Notes under the pieces: model-generated
What the model was told of the DNA's origin: nothing
Database searches by the model: none
The model's input: the letters and a program-made list of their open reading frames with translations, nothing else
Translations under genes and position numbers: made by a program
Assembly (NCBI RefSeq): GCF_003052515.2
Contig: NZ_QARE02000006.1
Span: 186,001-250,000, forward strand
DNA from: Pseudomonas sp. RIT409
GTDB taxonomy: Bacteria > Pseudomonadota > Gammaproteobacteria > Pseudomonadales > Pseudomonadaceae
Reading direction: 5' to 3'
DNA: 64,000 nucleotides
In this document: one piece after another, positions 1 through 10,597 of the stretch
Layout of the letters: every line of letters begins with the position of its first letter
How positions within the stretch are numbered: the first letter of the stretch is position 1

Positions 1-1
1 A

Positions 2-676
2 ATGTCCATCGGCAGCGGCGAGATCTTCGTCATCATGGGCCTGTCCGGCTCCGGTAAATCGACGCTGGTGCGCCACTTCAACCGACTGATCGACCCGACC
101 AGCGGCGAGATTCTGGTGGATGGGGAAAACATCCTGACCTATGACATGGAAGCCCTGCGCAACTTCCGTCGACGCAAGATCAGCATGGTCTTCCAGAGCT
201 TCGGCCTACTGCCTCACAAGACCGTCATCGACAATGTGGCCTACGGCCTAGCGGTTCGTGGCGAGAGCAAGGCACAGTGCGCCGAACGCGCGCAGCACTG
301 GATCAACACCGTGGGCCTGCAAGGCTACGAGAAGAAATACCCCCACCAGCTTTCCGGAGGCATGCGCCAGCGCGTGGGCCTGGCCCGTGCCTTGGCTGCC
401 GATACAGACATCATCCTGATGGACGAAGCCTTCAGCGCCCTGGACCCTCTGATCCGTGCAGAAATGCAGGACCAGTTGCTGGAGCTGCAAACCACCTTGC
501 ACAAGACCATCGTGTTCATCACCCACGACCTCGATGAAGCCGTGCGCATCGGTAACCGCATCGCCATTCTCAAGGATGGCCGGTTGATCCAGGTCGGCAC
601 CCCGAAAGAAATCCTCCACTCACCCGCCGACGAATACGTTGACCGTTTCGTCCAGCGTCGTGTGGCGACCATTTAA
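2..676 (+). CDS. hutV: ABC transporter ATPase of the hut (histidine) uptake system, 5' end outside the window
   Basis: This is the ATPase subunit of a proline/betaine/histidine-type importer, acting at the cytoplasmic face. The sequence shows Walker [10 protein letters not shown] near residue 14, the signature LSGGMRQR, Walker B IILMDEA and the switch His in FITHD. The visible 224 residues begin inside the first strand of the ATPase fold. HutV-type proteins are about 275 aa, so roughly 50 residues lie upstream and the ATG at base 2 is probably internal. It sits 14 bp before a hutH-type gene, which supports histidine or urocanate as substrate rather than betaine. The assignment to hutV rests on operon context. 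Confidence 0.85.
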   Translation: MSIGSGEIFVIMGLSGSGKSTLVRHFNRLIDPTSGEILVDGENILTYDMEALRNFRRRKISMVFQSFGLLPHKTVIDNVAYGLAVRGESKAQCAERAQHWINTVGLQGYEKKYPHQLSGGMRQRVGLARALAADTDIILMDEAFSALDPLIRAEMQDQLLELQTTLHKTIVFITHDLDEAVRIGNRIAILKDGRLIQVGTPKEILHSPADEYVDRFVQRRVATI

Positions 677-690
677 GGACGGCTGTACCC

Positions 691-2325
691 ATGGCGCGAG
701 CACAACAGATCATCATCGGCGACGCACCGGTCACCTGGCAGGCCGTCACGGCCGTGGCGCGCCACGGCGCGACTCTGGCTCTGTCAGACGCGGCCTGGGC
801 CCGTATCGATAACGCCCAGGCCATCGTTCAGCGCATCGTCGCCAGCGGCGAGCGCGCCTATGGCGTGAACACGGGGCTTGGCGCCCTGTGCAATGTGTCG
901 CTGCAGAATGAGCAGCTCAGCCGCCTGTCACGCAACACCTTGCTCAGCCACGCGTGTGGCGTGGGGCCTGTGCTGGCGGACGAGCAGACACGCGCGATCA
1001 TTTGCGCCGCGATCATCAATTACAGCCAAGGCAAATCCGGCATTCACCGTCAGGTGGTGCAGGCCCTGCTGGCCTTGCTCAACCACCGCATCACCCCGCA
1101 AGTCCCGTCTCAAGGGTCGGTGGGGTATCTGACGCACATGGCCCACGTCGGCGTGGCGCTGCTGGGCGTGGGCCAGGTGAGTTACCGTGGGCACATCGTT
1201 TCGGCACTGCAAGCACTGGCCGAGGAAGGGCTGTCGCCGGTCGAACTGGGCGCCAAAGACGGGTTGTGCCTGGTCAATGGTACGCCTTGCATGACGGGCT
1301 TGAGTTGCCTGGCCATCGCCGACGTCAATCGCCTGATGCAGTGGGCGGACGTCATCAGCGCCATGACGTTCGAAGGCCTGCGCGGACAGTTGGACGCCTT
1401 TGACGAGGAGATCATAGCCCTCAAGCCCCACCCAGGCATGCAGCAGGTCGGCAAGAATCTGCGCGGCCTGCTGGCGGGCAGCGAAGTGCTGGCCAACAGT
1501 CAGGGCATCCGGACGCAGGACGCACTGAGCATTCGGTCGATTCCCCAAGTCCATGGCGCCACACGCGATCAACTGGCCCACGCGACGCGGCAAATCGAGA
1601 CCGAACTCAATTCGGCGACCGACAACCCCCTGCTGCTGGGCACCCCCGAGGCCTATCGAGTGGTCTCGCAGGCCAACCCTCACGGGCAGTCGGTGGCCAT
1701 GGCGGCCGATCTACTGGCGATTGCCATGGCCGAACTGGGTTCGATCGCCGAGCGCCGCCTCGATCGCCTGATCAGCCCGACCGTCAGTGGGCTGCCGGCG
1801 TTTCTGGTCAGCCAGCCGGGCGTCAACTCGGGGATGATGATCGTGCAGTATGTGGCCGCCTCCCTGTGCGCGGAAAATCGCCAGATGGCGCAACCGGCGA
1901 TCGTCGACAACTACGTCACCTCCGGGCTTCAGGAGGACCATCTGAGCATGGGCACCAGCGCGGCGTTGAAACTGCACAAGGTGCTGGAAAACGTCACGCA
2001 GATCCTGGCCATCGAGTATTTACTGGCCGCACAAGCGTTCGAATTCTTCAAGGGGCCGCGTTTTGGCGTCGGCACCGAGGCGGCCTGGCGGTTGCTGCGC
2101 GAACGCGTCCCGGCCTACGACGAAGACCGCTGGCTGGCGCCGGACATCGCCAGCAGCGTCACTCTGCTCAAAAACGAAGAATCACTGGAAAGCATCTTTC
2201 AGGCCTGCCGCGACTACGCGCGGGCACACAACACCCGTCGCAACCCGAGCGCCACAAGCGCCGAACAGGCAGGAGCCAGTTCAAGGCACGCGACCGACCT
2301 CAACGAAGGAGTAGCAGCATCGTGA
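691..2325 (+). CDS. histidase-like aromatic ammonia-lyase paralogue lacking the MIO tripeptide
   Basis: A 544-aa member of the HAL/PAL fold family, similar along its length to the hutH product encoded next to it. True histidases build the electrophilic MIO cofactor from Ala-Ser-Gly in a [19 protein letters not shown] motif. Here the matching segment (residues 142-152) reads [11 protein letters not shown], so the three residues and the following DLAP are gone. Other active-site positions also differ from HutH: the Tyr of DPYSLR is Leu (DALSIR), and the Phe of NFHAEP is Pro. The early Tyr (AYGVNTG), the His of LLSHACGVG, the Asn of LVNGTP and the Glu of QEDH remain. Classical histidase activity is therefore unlikely. 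It may be a pseudo-enzyme, a regulatory or structural partner, or an enzyme of altered chemistry. Its stop overlaps the GTG start of hutH by four bases (GTGA). Confidence 0.85.
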   Translation: MARAQQIIIGDAPVTWQAVTAVARHGATLALSDAAWARIDNAQAIVQRIVASGERAYGVNTGLGALCNVSLQNEQLSRLSRNTLLSHACGVGPVLADEQTRAIICAAIINYSQGKSGIHRQVVQALLALLNHRITPQVPSQGSVGYLTHMAHVGVALLGVGQVSYRGHIVSALQALAEEGLSPVELGAKDGLCLVNGTPCMTGLSCLAIADVNRLMQWADVISAMTFEGLRGQLDAFDEEIIALKPHPGMQQVGKNLRGLLAGSEVLANSQGIRTQDALSIRSIPQVHGATRDQLAHATRQIETELNSATDNPLLLGTPEAYRVVSQANPHGQSVAMAADLLAIAMAELGSIAERRLDRLISPTVSGLPAFLVSQPGVNSGMMIVQYVAASLCAENRQMAQPAIVDNYVTSGLQEDHLSMGTSAALKLHKVLENVTQILAIEYLLAAQAFEFFKGPRFGVGTEAAWRLLRERVPAYDEDRWLAPDIASSVTLLKNEESLESIFQACRDYARAHNTRRNPSATSAEQAGASSRHATDLNEGVAAS

Positions 2326-3872
2326 CCGACAACCAACAGGCGACCCCGCTGAACCTGATCCCCGGCCAGTTGACCCTGGCGCAACTGCGCGCGATCTATC
2401 AGCAGCCCGTGATCCTGACGCTGGATGCCAGCGCCGCCGGGCAGATCGACGACAGCGTGGCCTGCGTCGAGCAGATTCTCGCCGAGAACCGCACCGCCTA
2501 CGGCATCAACACCGGCTTCGGTCTGTTGGCCTCGACCCGCATCGCCAGTACCGACCTGGAGAACCTGCAACGTTCGCTGGTGCTGTCCCATGCTGCAGGC
2601 GTTGGCGAGCCGATCAGCGACGATCTGGTGCGGCTGATCATGGTCCTCAAAGTGAACAGCCTGAGCCGGGGCTTTTCGGGCATTCGACGGCAGGTGATCG
2701 ACGCGCTGATCGCGCTGGTCAACGCCCAGGTGTACCCGCACATTCCGCTCAAAGGCTCGGTCGGCGCTTCCGGCGACCTGGCGCCGCTGGCCCACATGTC
2801 GCTGGTGCTTCTGGGCGAAGGCAAGGCGCGTTACCAGGGTCAGTGGCTGAACGCTGTGGAGGCGCTGGCGGTCGCCGGTCTCGAACCGTTGACGCTGGCG
2901 GCCAAGGAGGGGTTGGCACTGCTCAATGGCACTCAAGTCTCCACCGCGTATGCGCTGCGCGGCCTGTTCGAAGCCGAAGACCTGTTCGCCGGTGCACTGA
3001 GCTGCGGCGCACTGACCGTTGAAGCCGTACTCGGCTCCCGGGCCCCCTTCGACCCGCGCATCCATGCCGCTCGCGGCCAGCGTGGGCAGATCGACACGGC
3101 TGCCGCCTTTCGCGACCTGTTGGGCGATGGCAGTGAAGTCTCCGAATCCCACCGCGACTGCGACAAAGTGCAGGACCCCTACTCCCTGCGCTGCCAGCCA
3201 CAGGTGATGGGCGCCTGTCTGACTCAGCTGCGCCAGGCATCCGAGGTGCTGGCGATCGAATCCAACGCGGTGTCCGACAACCCGCTGGTGTTCGCCGCTG
3301 AGGGCGAGGTGATCTCCGGTGGTAACTTCCACGCCGAACCCGTGGCCATGGCCGCTGACAACATCGCCCTGGCCCTCGCCGAAATCGGCGCCCTGAGCGA
3401 GCGCCGTATTTCGCTGATGATGGACAAGCACATGTCGCAACTCCCGCCCTTTCTGGTGGGCAATGGCGGCGTGAACTCCGGGTTCATGATCGCTCAGGTG
3501 ACGGCCGCTGCGCTGGCCAGCGAAAACAAGGCGTTGGCGCACCCGCACAGCGTCGACAGCCTGCCGACCTCAGCCAACCAGGAAGACCACGTGTCGATGG
3601 CTCCCGCCGCCGGCAAGCGCCTGTGGGAAATGGCGGAAAACACCCGAGGCGTGCTGGCTGTAGAATGGCTGGCTGCCTGTCAGGGGCTGGACCTGCGCAA
3701 AGGTCTGAAAACCTCGAAAAAACTGGAGATGGCCCGCGCCACTCTGCGCGACATCGTCCCGTTCTACGAAAAGGACCGCTTCTTCGCCCCTGACATCGAG
3801 GCCGCCATCCACTTGCTCGCATCCCGGTGCCTGAGCGAGCTGGTGTCCGCTGACTTGTTGCCGAGCTTCTGA
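2322..3872 (+). CDS. hutH: histidine ammonia-lyase (histidase)
   Basis: Converts L-histidine to urocanate plus ammonia, the first step of histidine catabolism, in the cytoplasm. The MIO motif [15 protein letters not shown] is intact, as are [35 protein letters not shown] and NQEDHVSM. An upstream frame stays open to 1866, but the GTG at 2322 is chosen because GAAGGAG lies 11 bases ahead and it gives 516 aa, the normal family length. The start overlaps the stop of the preceding paralogue, so the two are translationally coupled. This is presumably the working histidase of the operon. Confidence 0.95.
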   Translation: MTDNQQATPLNLIPGQLTLAQLRAIYQQPVILTLDASAAGQIDDSVACVEQILAENRTAYGINTGFGLLASTRIASTDLENLQRSLVLSHAAGVGEPISDDLVRLIMVLKVNSLSRGFSGIRRQVIDALIALVNAQVYPHIPLKGSVGASGDLAPLAHMSLVLLGEGKARYQGQWLNAVEALAVAGLEPLTLAAKEGLALLNGTQVSTAYALRGLFEAEDLFAGALSCGALTVEAVLGSRAPFDPRIHAARGQRGQIDTAAAFRDLLGDGSEVSESHRDCDKVQDPYSLRCQPQVMGACLTQLRQASEVLAIESNAVSDNPLVFAAEGEVISGGNFHAEPVAMAADNIALALAEIGALSERRISLMMDKHMSQLPPFLVGNGGVNSGFMIAQVTAAALASENKALAHPHSVDSLPTSANQEDHVSMAPAAGKRLWEMAENTRGVLAVEWLAACQGLDLRKGLKTSKKLEMARATLRDIVPFYEKDRFFAPDIEAAIHLLASRCLSELVSADLLPSF

Positions 3873-3928
3873 TCGGGACAGGCCAGGGACGGCCTGTCAT
3901 TGGAATGAGGAGAGGGCCGCGACGCTTT

Positions 3929-4015
3929 GTAGGAGCGCGCTTGCCCGCGAAGGCGGTGTGTCAGGCGACGCATCCGTGAATGACACACCGCCTTCGCGGG
4001 CAAGCGCGCTCCTAC
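3929..4015. repeat. REPIN (inverted pair of Pseudomonas REP sequences)
   Basis: Two REP ends, GTAGGAGCGCGCTTGCCCGC and its complement, flank a short centre. The arms match perfectly for about 35 bases, giving a very stable hairpin. It lies inside the hut operon between hutH and hutT, where it could stabilise upstream mRNA or attenuate downstream expression. Confidence 0.95.
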
Positions 4016-4062
4016 AGGGCGTGCTCCTTCTCATTCCAGCAAAAGAAAGACTTGGAACTGAA

Positions 4063-5472
4063 ATGAAACCGCAAAACGCAAATGCTCTGAAACGCGGGCT
4101 CAGCGCCCGCCACATTCGCTTCATGGCGCTGGGCTCGGCCATTGGGACCGGCCTGTTCTATGGCTCGGCCTCGGCAATCAAACTGGCCGGCCCCGCCGTA
4201 TTGCTGGTCTACCTCATCGCGGGCGCCGCGGTTTACATGGTCATGCGCGCACTGGGCGAAATGGCTGTGCGTAATCCCGTGGCGGGCTCGTTCGGCGAAT
4301 ACGCCACACAGTACCTCGGACCGCTGGCAGGCTTCGTCCTGGGCTGGACCTACGCCTTCGAAATGATCATCGTCTGCCTGGCCGACGTGACCGCATTCGG
4401 GATCTACATGGGTTTCTGGTTTCCCGACGTGCCGCGCTGGATCTGGGTGCTCGGCATCGTGTTCGTGATCGGGGCGCTCAACCTGTGCAGCGTCAAAGTG
4501 TTCGGCGAGACCGAGTTCTGGCTGTCCCTGCTCAAGGTCGGCGCCATTATTGCGATGATCCTGGCAGGCTTCGGCATCCTGCTCTTTGGCATCGGTTCGT
4601 CCTCCGGCGACAGCGTCAGCCACGTCAGCAACCTGTGGACCCAAGGCGGCTTCATGCCCAACGGCGTCAGCGGCTTAGTCGCGGCGCTGGCCGTGGTCAT
4701 GTTCGCCTTCGGTGGTATCGAAATCATCGGCGTCGCGGCTGGCGAGGCGCGCAATCCCGAGCAGGTCATCCCCCGGGCCATCAATGCAGTACCGCTGCGT
4801 ATCCTGCTGTTTTATGTGCTGACATTGTTCGTCCTGATGGCCCTGTACCCTTGGCAAGAGATCGGCAGCCAAGGCAGCCCATTCGTCCAGATTTTCGACA
4901 AGCTGGGGATTTCCTCGGCCGCGATCATTCTCAACATCGTGGTGATTTCCGCGGCCGTGTCCGCGATCAACAGTGACATTTTCGGCGCCGGCCGCATGAT
5001 GTATGGCCTGGCGGTACAGGGCCAGGCGCCGAAAGGATTCGCACAGTTGTCCGGCTCGGGCGTGCCATGGATGACGGTGCTGGTCATGGGCGCCGCGCTG
5101 CTGTGTGGCGTGGTCCTCAACTACCTGATCCCGGAAAACGTTTTCCTGTTGATCGCCTCGATCGCCACCTTCGCCACGGTCTGGGTATGGCTAATGATCC
5201 TCGTGACCCAGATCGCCATGCGTCGCTCAATGACACAGGGCGAGGTCGCACAACTGAAATTTCCGGTGCCGTTCTGGCCGTTGGGCCCAATGGCGGCCAC
5301 TGCGTTCATGGTGCTGGTCTTCGTGGTGTTGGGTTACTTCCCTGATACCCAGGCAGCCCTGGCAGTGGGGGCTGTCTGGATCGTGTTGTTGGTGGTTGCG
5401 TACCGGGTCTGGGTCGCCCCGAACCGTAATCGGCCATTGTCGGATCAGGCGCGGGGCAAGCCGCCGGCCTGA
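4063..5472 (+). CDS. hutT: amino-acid permease, probable histidine permease
   Basis: An APC/AAT-family H+-coupled amino-acid transporter of the inner membrane, about 12 hydrophobic segments in 469 aa. The N-terminal [21 protein letters not shown] is the characteristic TM1 motif of proline/histidine permeases (AnsP, ProY, HutT). An in-frame start at 3958 would run through the REPIN hairpin, so ATG 4063 ([11 protein letters not shown]) is preferred; it gives the usual family length. Position between hutH and hutI points to histidine or urocanate uptake. The family alone does not settle substrate. Confidence 0.88.
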   Translation: MKPQNANALKRGLSARHIRFMALGSAIGTGLFYGSASAIKLAGPAVLLVYLIAGAAVYMVMRALGEMAVRNPVAGSFGEYATQYLGPLAGFVLGWTYAFEMIIVCLADVTAFGIYMGFWFPDVPRWIWVLGIVFVIGALNLCSVKVFGETEFWLSLLKVGAIIAMILAGFGILLFGIGSSSGDSVSHVSNLWTQGGFMPNGVSGLVAALAVVMFAFGGIEIIGVAAGEARNPEQVIPRAINAVPLRILLFYVLTLFVLMALYPWQEIGSQGSPFVQIFDKLGISSAAIILNIVVISAAVSAINSDIFGAGRMMYGLAVQGQAPKGFAQLSGSGVPWMTVLVMGAALLCGVVLNYLIPENVFLLIASIATFATVWVWLMILVTQIAMRRSMTQGEVAQLKFPVPFWPLGPMAATAFMVLVFVVLGYFPDTQAALAVGAVWIVLLVVAYRVWVAPNRNRPLSDQARGKPPA

Positions 5473-5559
5473 CCCTTCACCCATTCCCGTCGGCGTGAGC
5501 CCGCTCGAAGCCGGTGCACGCCTGCTGGGCTCGAACCGCATCGATTTCTGGAGGCATTG

Positions 5560-6765
5560 ATGAAAACGCTCTGGCATAACTGTCACGCAGCAACCATGGC
5601 AAACGGTACATACTCGATCATCGAGGATGCCGCCATTGTGACCGACGGAGCGCTCATCGCCTGGCTCGGGCCGCGCAGTGAGCTGCCTGACCAGGGTGAC
5701 ATCGCCCAGGTCGATTTGAACGGAGCGTGGGTGACGCCCGGCTTGATCGACTGCCACACCCACACCGTCTTCGGCGGCAACCGCAGCGGGGAATTCGAAC
5801 AGCGCCTACAGGGCGTGAGCTACGCCGACATCGCAGCGGCCGGTGGCGGCATCGCCAGCACCGTTCGAGCCACGCGCGCGGCAAGCGAAGAAGCGTTGTA
5901 TGCCAGCGCGGAGCGCCGCATGCTGCACTTGCTCAAGGACGGGGTCACCACGCTGGAAATCAAGTCCGGCTATGGCCTGGATCTGGCGAGTGAAGCGAAG
6001 ATGTTGCGCGTTGCGCGTCAACTGGGCCGGAATCTGCCGGTGACCGTACGCACCACCTGCCTGGCGGCCCACGCCTTGCCGCCCGAGTACAAGGACCGTG
6101 CCGACGACTATATCGCCCACGTCTGCAGCAACATGCTGCCCGAGCTGGCGAAGGATGGCCTGGTGGATGCCGTCGACGCGTTCTGTGAATACCTGGCGTT
6201 CTCGCCCGCCCAAGTCGAGCAGGTGTTCATCACCGCAGGTCAGCTGGGCCTGCCGGTGAAACTGCACGCCGAGCAACTGTCGTCGCTGCATGGCTCCAGC
6301 CTGGCAGCACGGTATCAGGCGCTGTCTGCCGACCATCTGGAATTCATGACCGAGGAAGACGCCATCGCCATGGCCGCCTCGGGCACTGTCGCGGTGCTGC
6401 TGCCCGGTGCGTTCTATTTCCTCCGGGAAACCCAGTTGCCCCCCATGGAGGCGCTGCGTAAACACGGCGTGAAAATCGCCATCGCCACCGACCTCAATCC
6501 GGGCACCTCCCCCGGCCTGTCGTTGCGCCTGATGCTGAACATGGCTTGCACCCTGTTCCGCATGACACCCGAAGAAGCCCTCGCGGGCGCGACCCTTCAT
6601 GCCGCTCAGGCGCTGGGGATGGCCGATACCCATGGTTCGCTGGAGGTGGGCAAGGTCGCCGATTTCGTGGCATGGCACATCGAGCGACCTGCGGACCTGG
6701 CGTACTGGCTGGGTGGAAACCTCGATAAACGCGTCGTGCGCCACGGCGTGGAAAGTCATTTCTAA
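5560..6765 (+). CDS. hutI: imidazolonepropionase
   Basis: Metal-dependent amidohydrolase that opens 4-imidazolone-5-propionate to N-formimino-L-glutamate, third step of the hut pathway. The metal-binding [11 protein letters not shown] follows the first beta-strands, with the HutI-type [24 protein letters not shown] and [11 protein letters not shown] segments downstream. ATG 5560 is preferred over the in-frame TTG one codon earlier because GGAGG is well placed; the protein is then 401 aa, normal for the family. Confidence 0.95.
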   Translation: MKTLWHNCHAATMANGTYSIIEDAAIVTDGALIAWLGPRSELPDQGDIAQVDLNGAWVTPGLIDCHTHTVFGGNRSGEFEQRLQGVSYADIAAAGGGIASTVRATRAASEEALYASAERRMLHLLKDGVTTLEIKSGYGLDLASEAKMLRVARQLGRNLPVTVRTTCLAAHALPPEYKDRADDYIAHVCSNMLPELAKDGLVDAVDAFCEYLAFSPAQVEQVFITAGQLGLPVKLHAEQLSSLHGSSLAARYQALSADHLEFMTEEDAIAMAASGTVAVLLPGAFYFLRETQLPPMEALRKHGVKIAIATDLNPGTSPGLSLRLMLNMACTLFRMTPEEALAGATLHAAQALGMADTHGSLEVGKVADFVAWHIERPADLAYWLGGNLDKRVVRHGVESHF

Positions 6766-6786
6766 TTACTGAATCGGGAGAACATC

Positions 6787-7590
6787 GTGGACAAGGTTCT
6801 GAGTTTCACTCGTGGTCGCATACCGCTGCTGATCAGCATGCCCCATCCAGGTCTGAATCTGACGCCTGTGGTACGCGAAGGCTTGGTGGATGAGGCCGTG
6901 AGCCTGCCAGACACTGACTGGCATATCCCGCGCTTGTACGATTTCACTCACGATCTGGGCGCCAGCGTGCTGGCAGCGGAGTATTCGCGATTCGTCATCG
7001 ACCTCAATCGCCCTTCCGACGACAAACCGCTGTACGCCGGAGCGACCACCGGGTTGTACCCTTCGACGCTGTTCGAAGGCGACCCGCTGTTCCAGGAAGG
7101 CCGGGTGCCGAGCAAAGAAGAGCGCGCGACTTATCTGGAGAAAATCTGGACGCCATACCACGACACCCTGCGCAAAGAGCTCGAGCGCCTGCGTGACGAA
7201 TTCGGCTACGCGTTGCTGTTCGATGCCCACTCGATTCGCGGCCACATCCCGCACCTGTTCGACGGCCGCCTGCCGGACTTCAACCTCGGCACCTTCAACG
7301 GCGCGAGCTGCGATCCGGAGCTGGAAAAGCGGCTTGAAGCGGTGTGTGCAAGCGCCAAGCGCTACAGCCATGTGCTGAATGGGCGCTTCAAAGGCGGCCA
7401 CATCACCCGTCATTACGGCAATCCGGCAGAGCACATCCACGCGGTGCAGCTTGAGTTGGCGCAAAGCACCTATATGGAGGAGTTCGTGCCGTTCCACTAC
7501 CGCGCGGATCTTGCTGACCCGACGCGGGTGGTGCTGAAGTCGTTGCTGGAAAGCATGATCGCCTGGGGGCGGGAGAAGTACGGAAAATAA
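6787..7590 (+). CDS. hutG: N-formylglutamate deformylase (amidohydrolase)
   Basis: Releases formate from N-formyl-L-glutamate to give glutamate, last step of the Pseudomonas five-step histidine pathway. Recognised by the HutG family pattern: an N-terminal IPLLISMPHPG, an internal LLFDAHSIRGHIP and a late FKGGHITRHYG. It is 267 aa with a GTG start 21 bases after hutI and GGGAG upstream, so it belongs to the same operon. Its presence implies that hutF (formiminoglutamate deiminase) is encoded outside this window. Confidence 0.95.
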   Translation: MDKVLSFTRGRIPLLISMPHPGLNLTPVVREGLVDEAVSLPDTDWHIPRLYDFTHDLGASVLAAEYSRFVIDLNRPSDDKPLYAGATTGLYPSTLFEGDPLFQEGRVPSKEERATYLEKIWTPYHDTLRKELERLRDEFGYALLFDAHSIRGHIPHLFDGRLPDFNLGTFNGASCDPELEKRLEAVCASAKRYSHVLNGRFKGGHITRHYGNPAEHIHAVQLELAQSTYMEEFVPFHYRADLADPTRVVLKSLLESMIAWGREKYGK

Positions 7591-7600
7591 TGCCCTTCCG

Positions 7601-7707
7601 GTGATCGCTCCCACGCTCCGAGTGGGAATGCAGTGCGTGACGCTCCGCGTTACCGGACGGGGAGCGTCCTGCGGCAGGCGGCCCACGCGGCGCGTGGGCA
7701 CGGTCAC
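7601..7707. repeat. intergenic GC-rich hairpin repeat, second family
   Basis: Begins GATCGCTCCCACGCTCCG and ends with a degenerate complement (GCGTGGGCACGGTCAC). It shares the core CCACGCTCCGCGTGGGAATGC with copies near 12.4, 17.5 and 36.7 kb. It lies between the convergent hutG and cadA ends, where it could act as a two-sided transcription stop. Confidence 0.8.
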
Positions 7708-7717
7708 GCTGACGTTG

Positions 7718-10009
7718 CTATCTCCTCAACAAACGTAACCCGTTGAACACCACCAACAGGCTCACCCCCATATCTGCGAACACCGCCATCCACATGGTCG
7801 CCATTCCGGCGAACGTCACGGCCAGGAAAATTGCCTTGATCACCAGTGCCAGGGCGATGTTCTGTCTGAGTACCGCAGCCGTATCGCGAGACAGGCGGAT
7901 GAACGCCGGAATCTTGCGCAAGTCGTCATCCATCAATGCCACGTCGGCGCTTTCGATGGCCGTGTCCGTGCCGGCAGCGGCCATGGCAAAGCCGATCTCT
8001 GCACGAGCCAGTGCCGGCGCATCGTTGATGCCGTCGCCGACCATCCCGACCCGATGCCCCTGCGCATAAAGCCCTTCAATTGCTTTGAGCTTGTCCTCCG
8101 GCAGCAGATTGCCCTTTGCCTGGTCAATTCCTACCTGCGCGGCGATGGCCGTGGCGGTATGCGGGTTATCGCCCGTGAGCATCACGGTCTTCACGCCCAG
8201 GCCATGTAATTGCGCGATGGCTTCCCGGCTGCTGTCCTTCACCGTGTCGGCGACCGCAAACAAAGCCAGGGGTCCTGTCTCGTCAAACAACAGCACCACC
8301 GTTTTGCCCTGGGACTCCAGCGCTTCCAGGCGCGCCTCGAGTACTGGCGAGCACAGACCTGCGTCGTGCACCAGCCGGTGGTTGCCCAGATGGTAGAAAT
8401 GGCCTTCAACTTCGCCTTTGACCCCCAACCCACTCAACGCCTCGAAGGCTTCCACGGCCAGGTGCCCGTGCTGGCCGAATGCCGTGGCGATGGCTTGGGA
8501 GACAGGGTGATCGGAACGTCCGGCCAGGCTCGCAGAGATCACTCGCGCACGCTCGCCAAAGGCCTCATCGAGCAGCACGTAATCGGTCTGCACCGGTTTG
8601 CCATGGGTAATGGTGCCGGTCTTGTCCAGCGCCAGGTAGTCGAGTTTGTGCCCCATCTCCAGATAGACGCCGCCCTTGATCAGGATGCCCTTGCGCGCCG
8701 CAGCGGCCAGACCGCTGACAATGCTGACCGGTGTTGAAATGACCAAGGCGCAAGGGCATGCCACCACCAAAAGTACCAGCGCGCGATAAACCCAGTCGAA
8801 CCAAGCCGCCCCCATCAGCAGCGGCGGAACGAGCGCCACGGCCAGCGCCAGGACGAACACCGCCGGCGTGTAGACCTTGGAGAAACTGTCGACGAAACGT
8901 TGGGTCGGTGCACGGGCGCCTTGCGCCGCCTCGACGGCATGAATGATCCGCGCCAGCGTCGAAGCATTCGCCGCCGCCGTGACCCTGTACTCCAGCGAGC
9001 CGGCCTGGTTGATCGTGCCCGCGAAGACTTTATCGCCCACGCTCTTCTCGACCGGCAGGCTTTCGCCCGTGATGGGCGCCTGATCGATGCTGGAATGCCC
9101 GGCGACCACTTCACCGTCCAAGCCAATGCGCTCGCCGGGCTTGACCCGGACTACGCTACCCACCGCGATATGCTTGACGTCGATCTCTGCCCACTGACCG
9201 TCCTGCTGCACGGTTGCCGTGTCAGGCGTCAATTGCATCAACCCGCCGATAGCATTTCGCGCGCGGTCGAGGGACTTGGCCTCGATCAGCTCAGCGACGG
9301 TGAAAAGAAACATCACCATGGCCGCTTCCGGCCATTGCCCGATCAACACCGCCCCCGTCACCGCAATGCTCATCAGCGCATTGATGTTCAGGTTGAAATT
9401 CTTGAGTGCGATCCAGCCTTTCTTGTAGGTGGTCAGGCCGCCGCTGAAGATCGCCACCAAGGCGATCAACGCCACGACCCACGTCGGCGCGGCCTCGGTG
9501 AAATGAATCACCTCAGCCGCAATGGCTGCGACGCCGGACAATGCCAGCGGCCACCACGGCTTGCTCGGCGCAGGCAGCGTTTCGGCCTCCTCGGTTGCGC
9601 CTTCATCGATCACCTCGGCCTGCATCCCCAACGAACCGATGGCATCACGGATCGGCTGCACGGACGGCAACTCATGCCATACGCCCAGCACACGGTTGAT
9701 GAGGTTGAACTCAAGCTTCTGGATGCCTTTGAGCTTGCCCAGCTTGTTCTGGATCAGCGTCTGTTCGGTAGGGCAATCCATCGCTTCAATGCGGAAACTG
9801 CTGAAGCGCGCGTCATTCATCGAACCGCTGGCAAGGTTGACCACTGCCGGGGCGGCGTCGTGGGAGCAACAGGCATGTGCGGCATGATCGTGCTTGCCGA
9901 CAGGCGTCAATGTCATGGGGGCCGAGTGATCGTGGCCCGGATTGGCATGCCCTTTGTGGTCATGACCCTTGTGATCGTGATGCGAATGTTTGTGGACAGA
10001 GTCACTCAT
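7718..10009 (-). CDS. cadA: Cd2+/Zn2+/Pb2+-exporting P1B-type ATPase
   Basis: Pumps soft divalent metals out across the inner membrane. In order: a His-rich N-terminus (HSHHDHKGHDHKGH and more), an HMA-like ferredoxin fold whose metal site reads MDCPTE rather than the usual CxxC, membrane segments, the actuator loop (ITGESLPVEK), the translocation motif CPC in VVACPCALV, the phosphorylation site DKTGT and the hinge MVGDGINDAP. The ATG at 10009 (MSDSVHKHS) is chosen over an upstream one because the upstream frame would run into the divergent promoter. It is 763 aa and divergent from cadR, its predicted regulator. Confidence 0.93.
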   Translation of the reverse strand: MSDSVHKHSHHDHKGHDHKGHANPGHDHSAPMTLTPVGKHDHAAHACCSHDAAPAVVNLASGSMNDARFSSFRIEAMDCPTEQTLIQNKLGKLKGIQKLEFNLINRVLGVWHELPSVQPIRDAIGSLGMQAEVIDEGATEEAETLPAPSKPWWPLALSGVAAIAAEVIHFTEAAPTWVVALIALVAIFSGGLTTYKKGWIALKNFNLNINALMSIAVTGAVLIGQWPEAAMVMFLFTVAELIEAKSLDRARNAIGGLMQLTPDTATVQQDGQWAEIDVKHIAVGSVVRVKPGERIGLDGEVVAGHSSIDQAPITGESLPVEKSVGDKVFAGTINQAGSLEYRVTAAANASTLARIIHAVEAAQGARAPTQRFVDSFSKVYTPAVFVLALAVALVPPLLMGAAWFDWVYRALVLLVVACPCALVISTPVSIVSGLAAAARKGILIKGGVYLEMGHKLDYLALDKTGTITHGKPVQTDYVLLDEAFGERARVISASLAGRSDHPVSQAIATAFGQHGHLAVEAFEALSGLGVKGEVEGHFYHLGNHRLVHDAGLCSPVLEARLEALESQGKTVVLLFDETGPLALFAVADTVKDSSREAIAQLHGLGVKTVMLTGDNPHTATAIAAQVGIDQAKGNLLPEDKLKAIEGLYAQGHRVGMVGDGINDAPALARAEIGFAMAAAGTDTAIESADVALMDDDLRKIPAFIRLSRDTAAVLRQNIALALVIKAIFLAVTFAGMATMWMAVFADMGVSLLVVFNGLRLLRR

Positions 10010-10039
10010 GGGTTGAGTCTCTTGATGTGCGTGTTGCCA

Positions 10040-10070
10040 AGTACACACCCTGTAGCCACTATAGGGTCAA
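10040..10070 (-). promoter_or_regulatory. MerR-type cadA promoter with CadR operator
   Basis: On the minus strand TTGACC (10070-10065) and TGTACT (10045-10040) are separated by 19 bp, the over-long spacing typical of MerR-controlled promoters. The spacer holds the imperfect dyad ACCCTGTAGCCACTATAGGGT (10047-10067), which closely resembles the CadR site known from P. putida. CadR would twist this DNA to activate cadA when metal is bound. Confidence 0.85.
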
Positions 10071-10092
10071 GCCTCAAAACGGGATGAGTGAC

Positions 10093-10551
10093 ATGAGCGC
10101 CTCTTTCAAGATCGGCGAACTGGCCAGACTGACCGACTGTCCGGTGGAGACCATCCGCTATTACGAGCGTGAGGGACTGCTGGCCGAACCCGCGCGCAGC
10201 GACGGCAACTATCGGCTCTACACTCAAGAGCATGTCGAGCGTCTGACCTTCATTCGCAACTGCCGCAGCCTCGACATGACGCTGGACGAAATCCGCAGCC
10301 TGCTGGCTTTGCGCGACAGCCCGCAAGACCAATGTCAGAGCGTCAATGCGCTGATGGACGAACACATCCAGCACGTCAGCGCCCGCATCGCCAGTCTCCA
10401 GGCGTTACAGGAACAACTCGTGGCGTTGCGAACGCGCTGTAGCGAAGGCGCCTTGGACCATTGCGCGATATTGGAGCGCCTGGAGACCAGCGGCAGCGTG
10501 GTCACCCCCGACGTCGAACATTCCCATGTAGGCCGTAGCCACGGCCATTGA
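10093..10551 (+). CDS. cadR: MerR-family Cd(II)-responsive activator
   Basis: DNA-binding metal sensor controlling the divergent cadA. The N-terminus has the MerR winged-helix pattern KIGELARLTDCPVETIRYYE followed by the RSDGNYRLYT wing. Candidate metal ligands are the Cys in SPQDQCQS and those in RCSEGALDHC, and there is a His-rich tail ending HSHVGRSHGH, as in Pseudomonas CadR. ATG 10093 is chosen because GGGA sits about 8 bases ahead; ATG 10084 is a possible alternative. Length 152 aa is normal. Confidence 0.92.
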   Translation: MSASFKIGELARLTDCPVETIRYYEREGLLAEPARSDGNYRLYTQEHVERLTFIRNCRSLDMTLDEIRSLLALRDSPQDQCQSVNALMDEHIQHVSARIASLQALQEQLVALRTRCSEGALDHCAILERLETSGSVVTPDVEHSHVGRSHGH

Positions 10552-10597
10552 TGGGTCGATCCTGCCTGAATCAATCACGCCCCCCCGACTCGGACCT

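Noticed and set aside
2214..3548. 444-codon open frame on the minus strand
   Set aside because: Antisense shadow of hutH; no protein-like segments, no ribosome site.
8900..10087. 395-codon open frame on the + strand
   Set aside because: Antisense to cadA and running through the cadA promoter. Arg/His-rich composition only.
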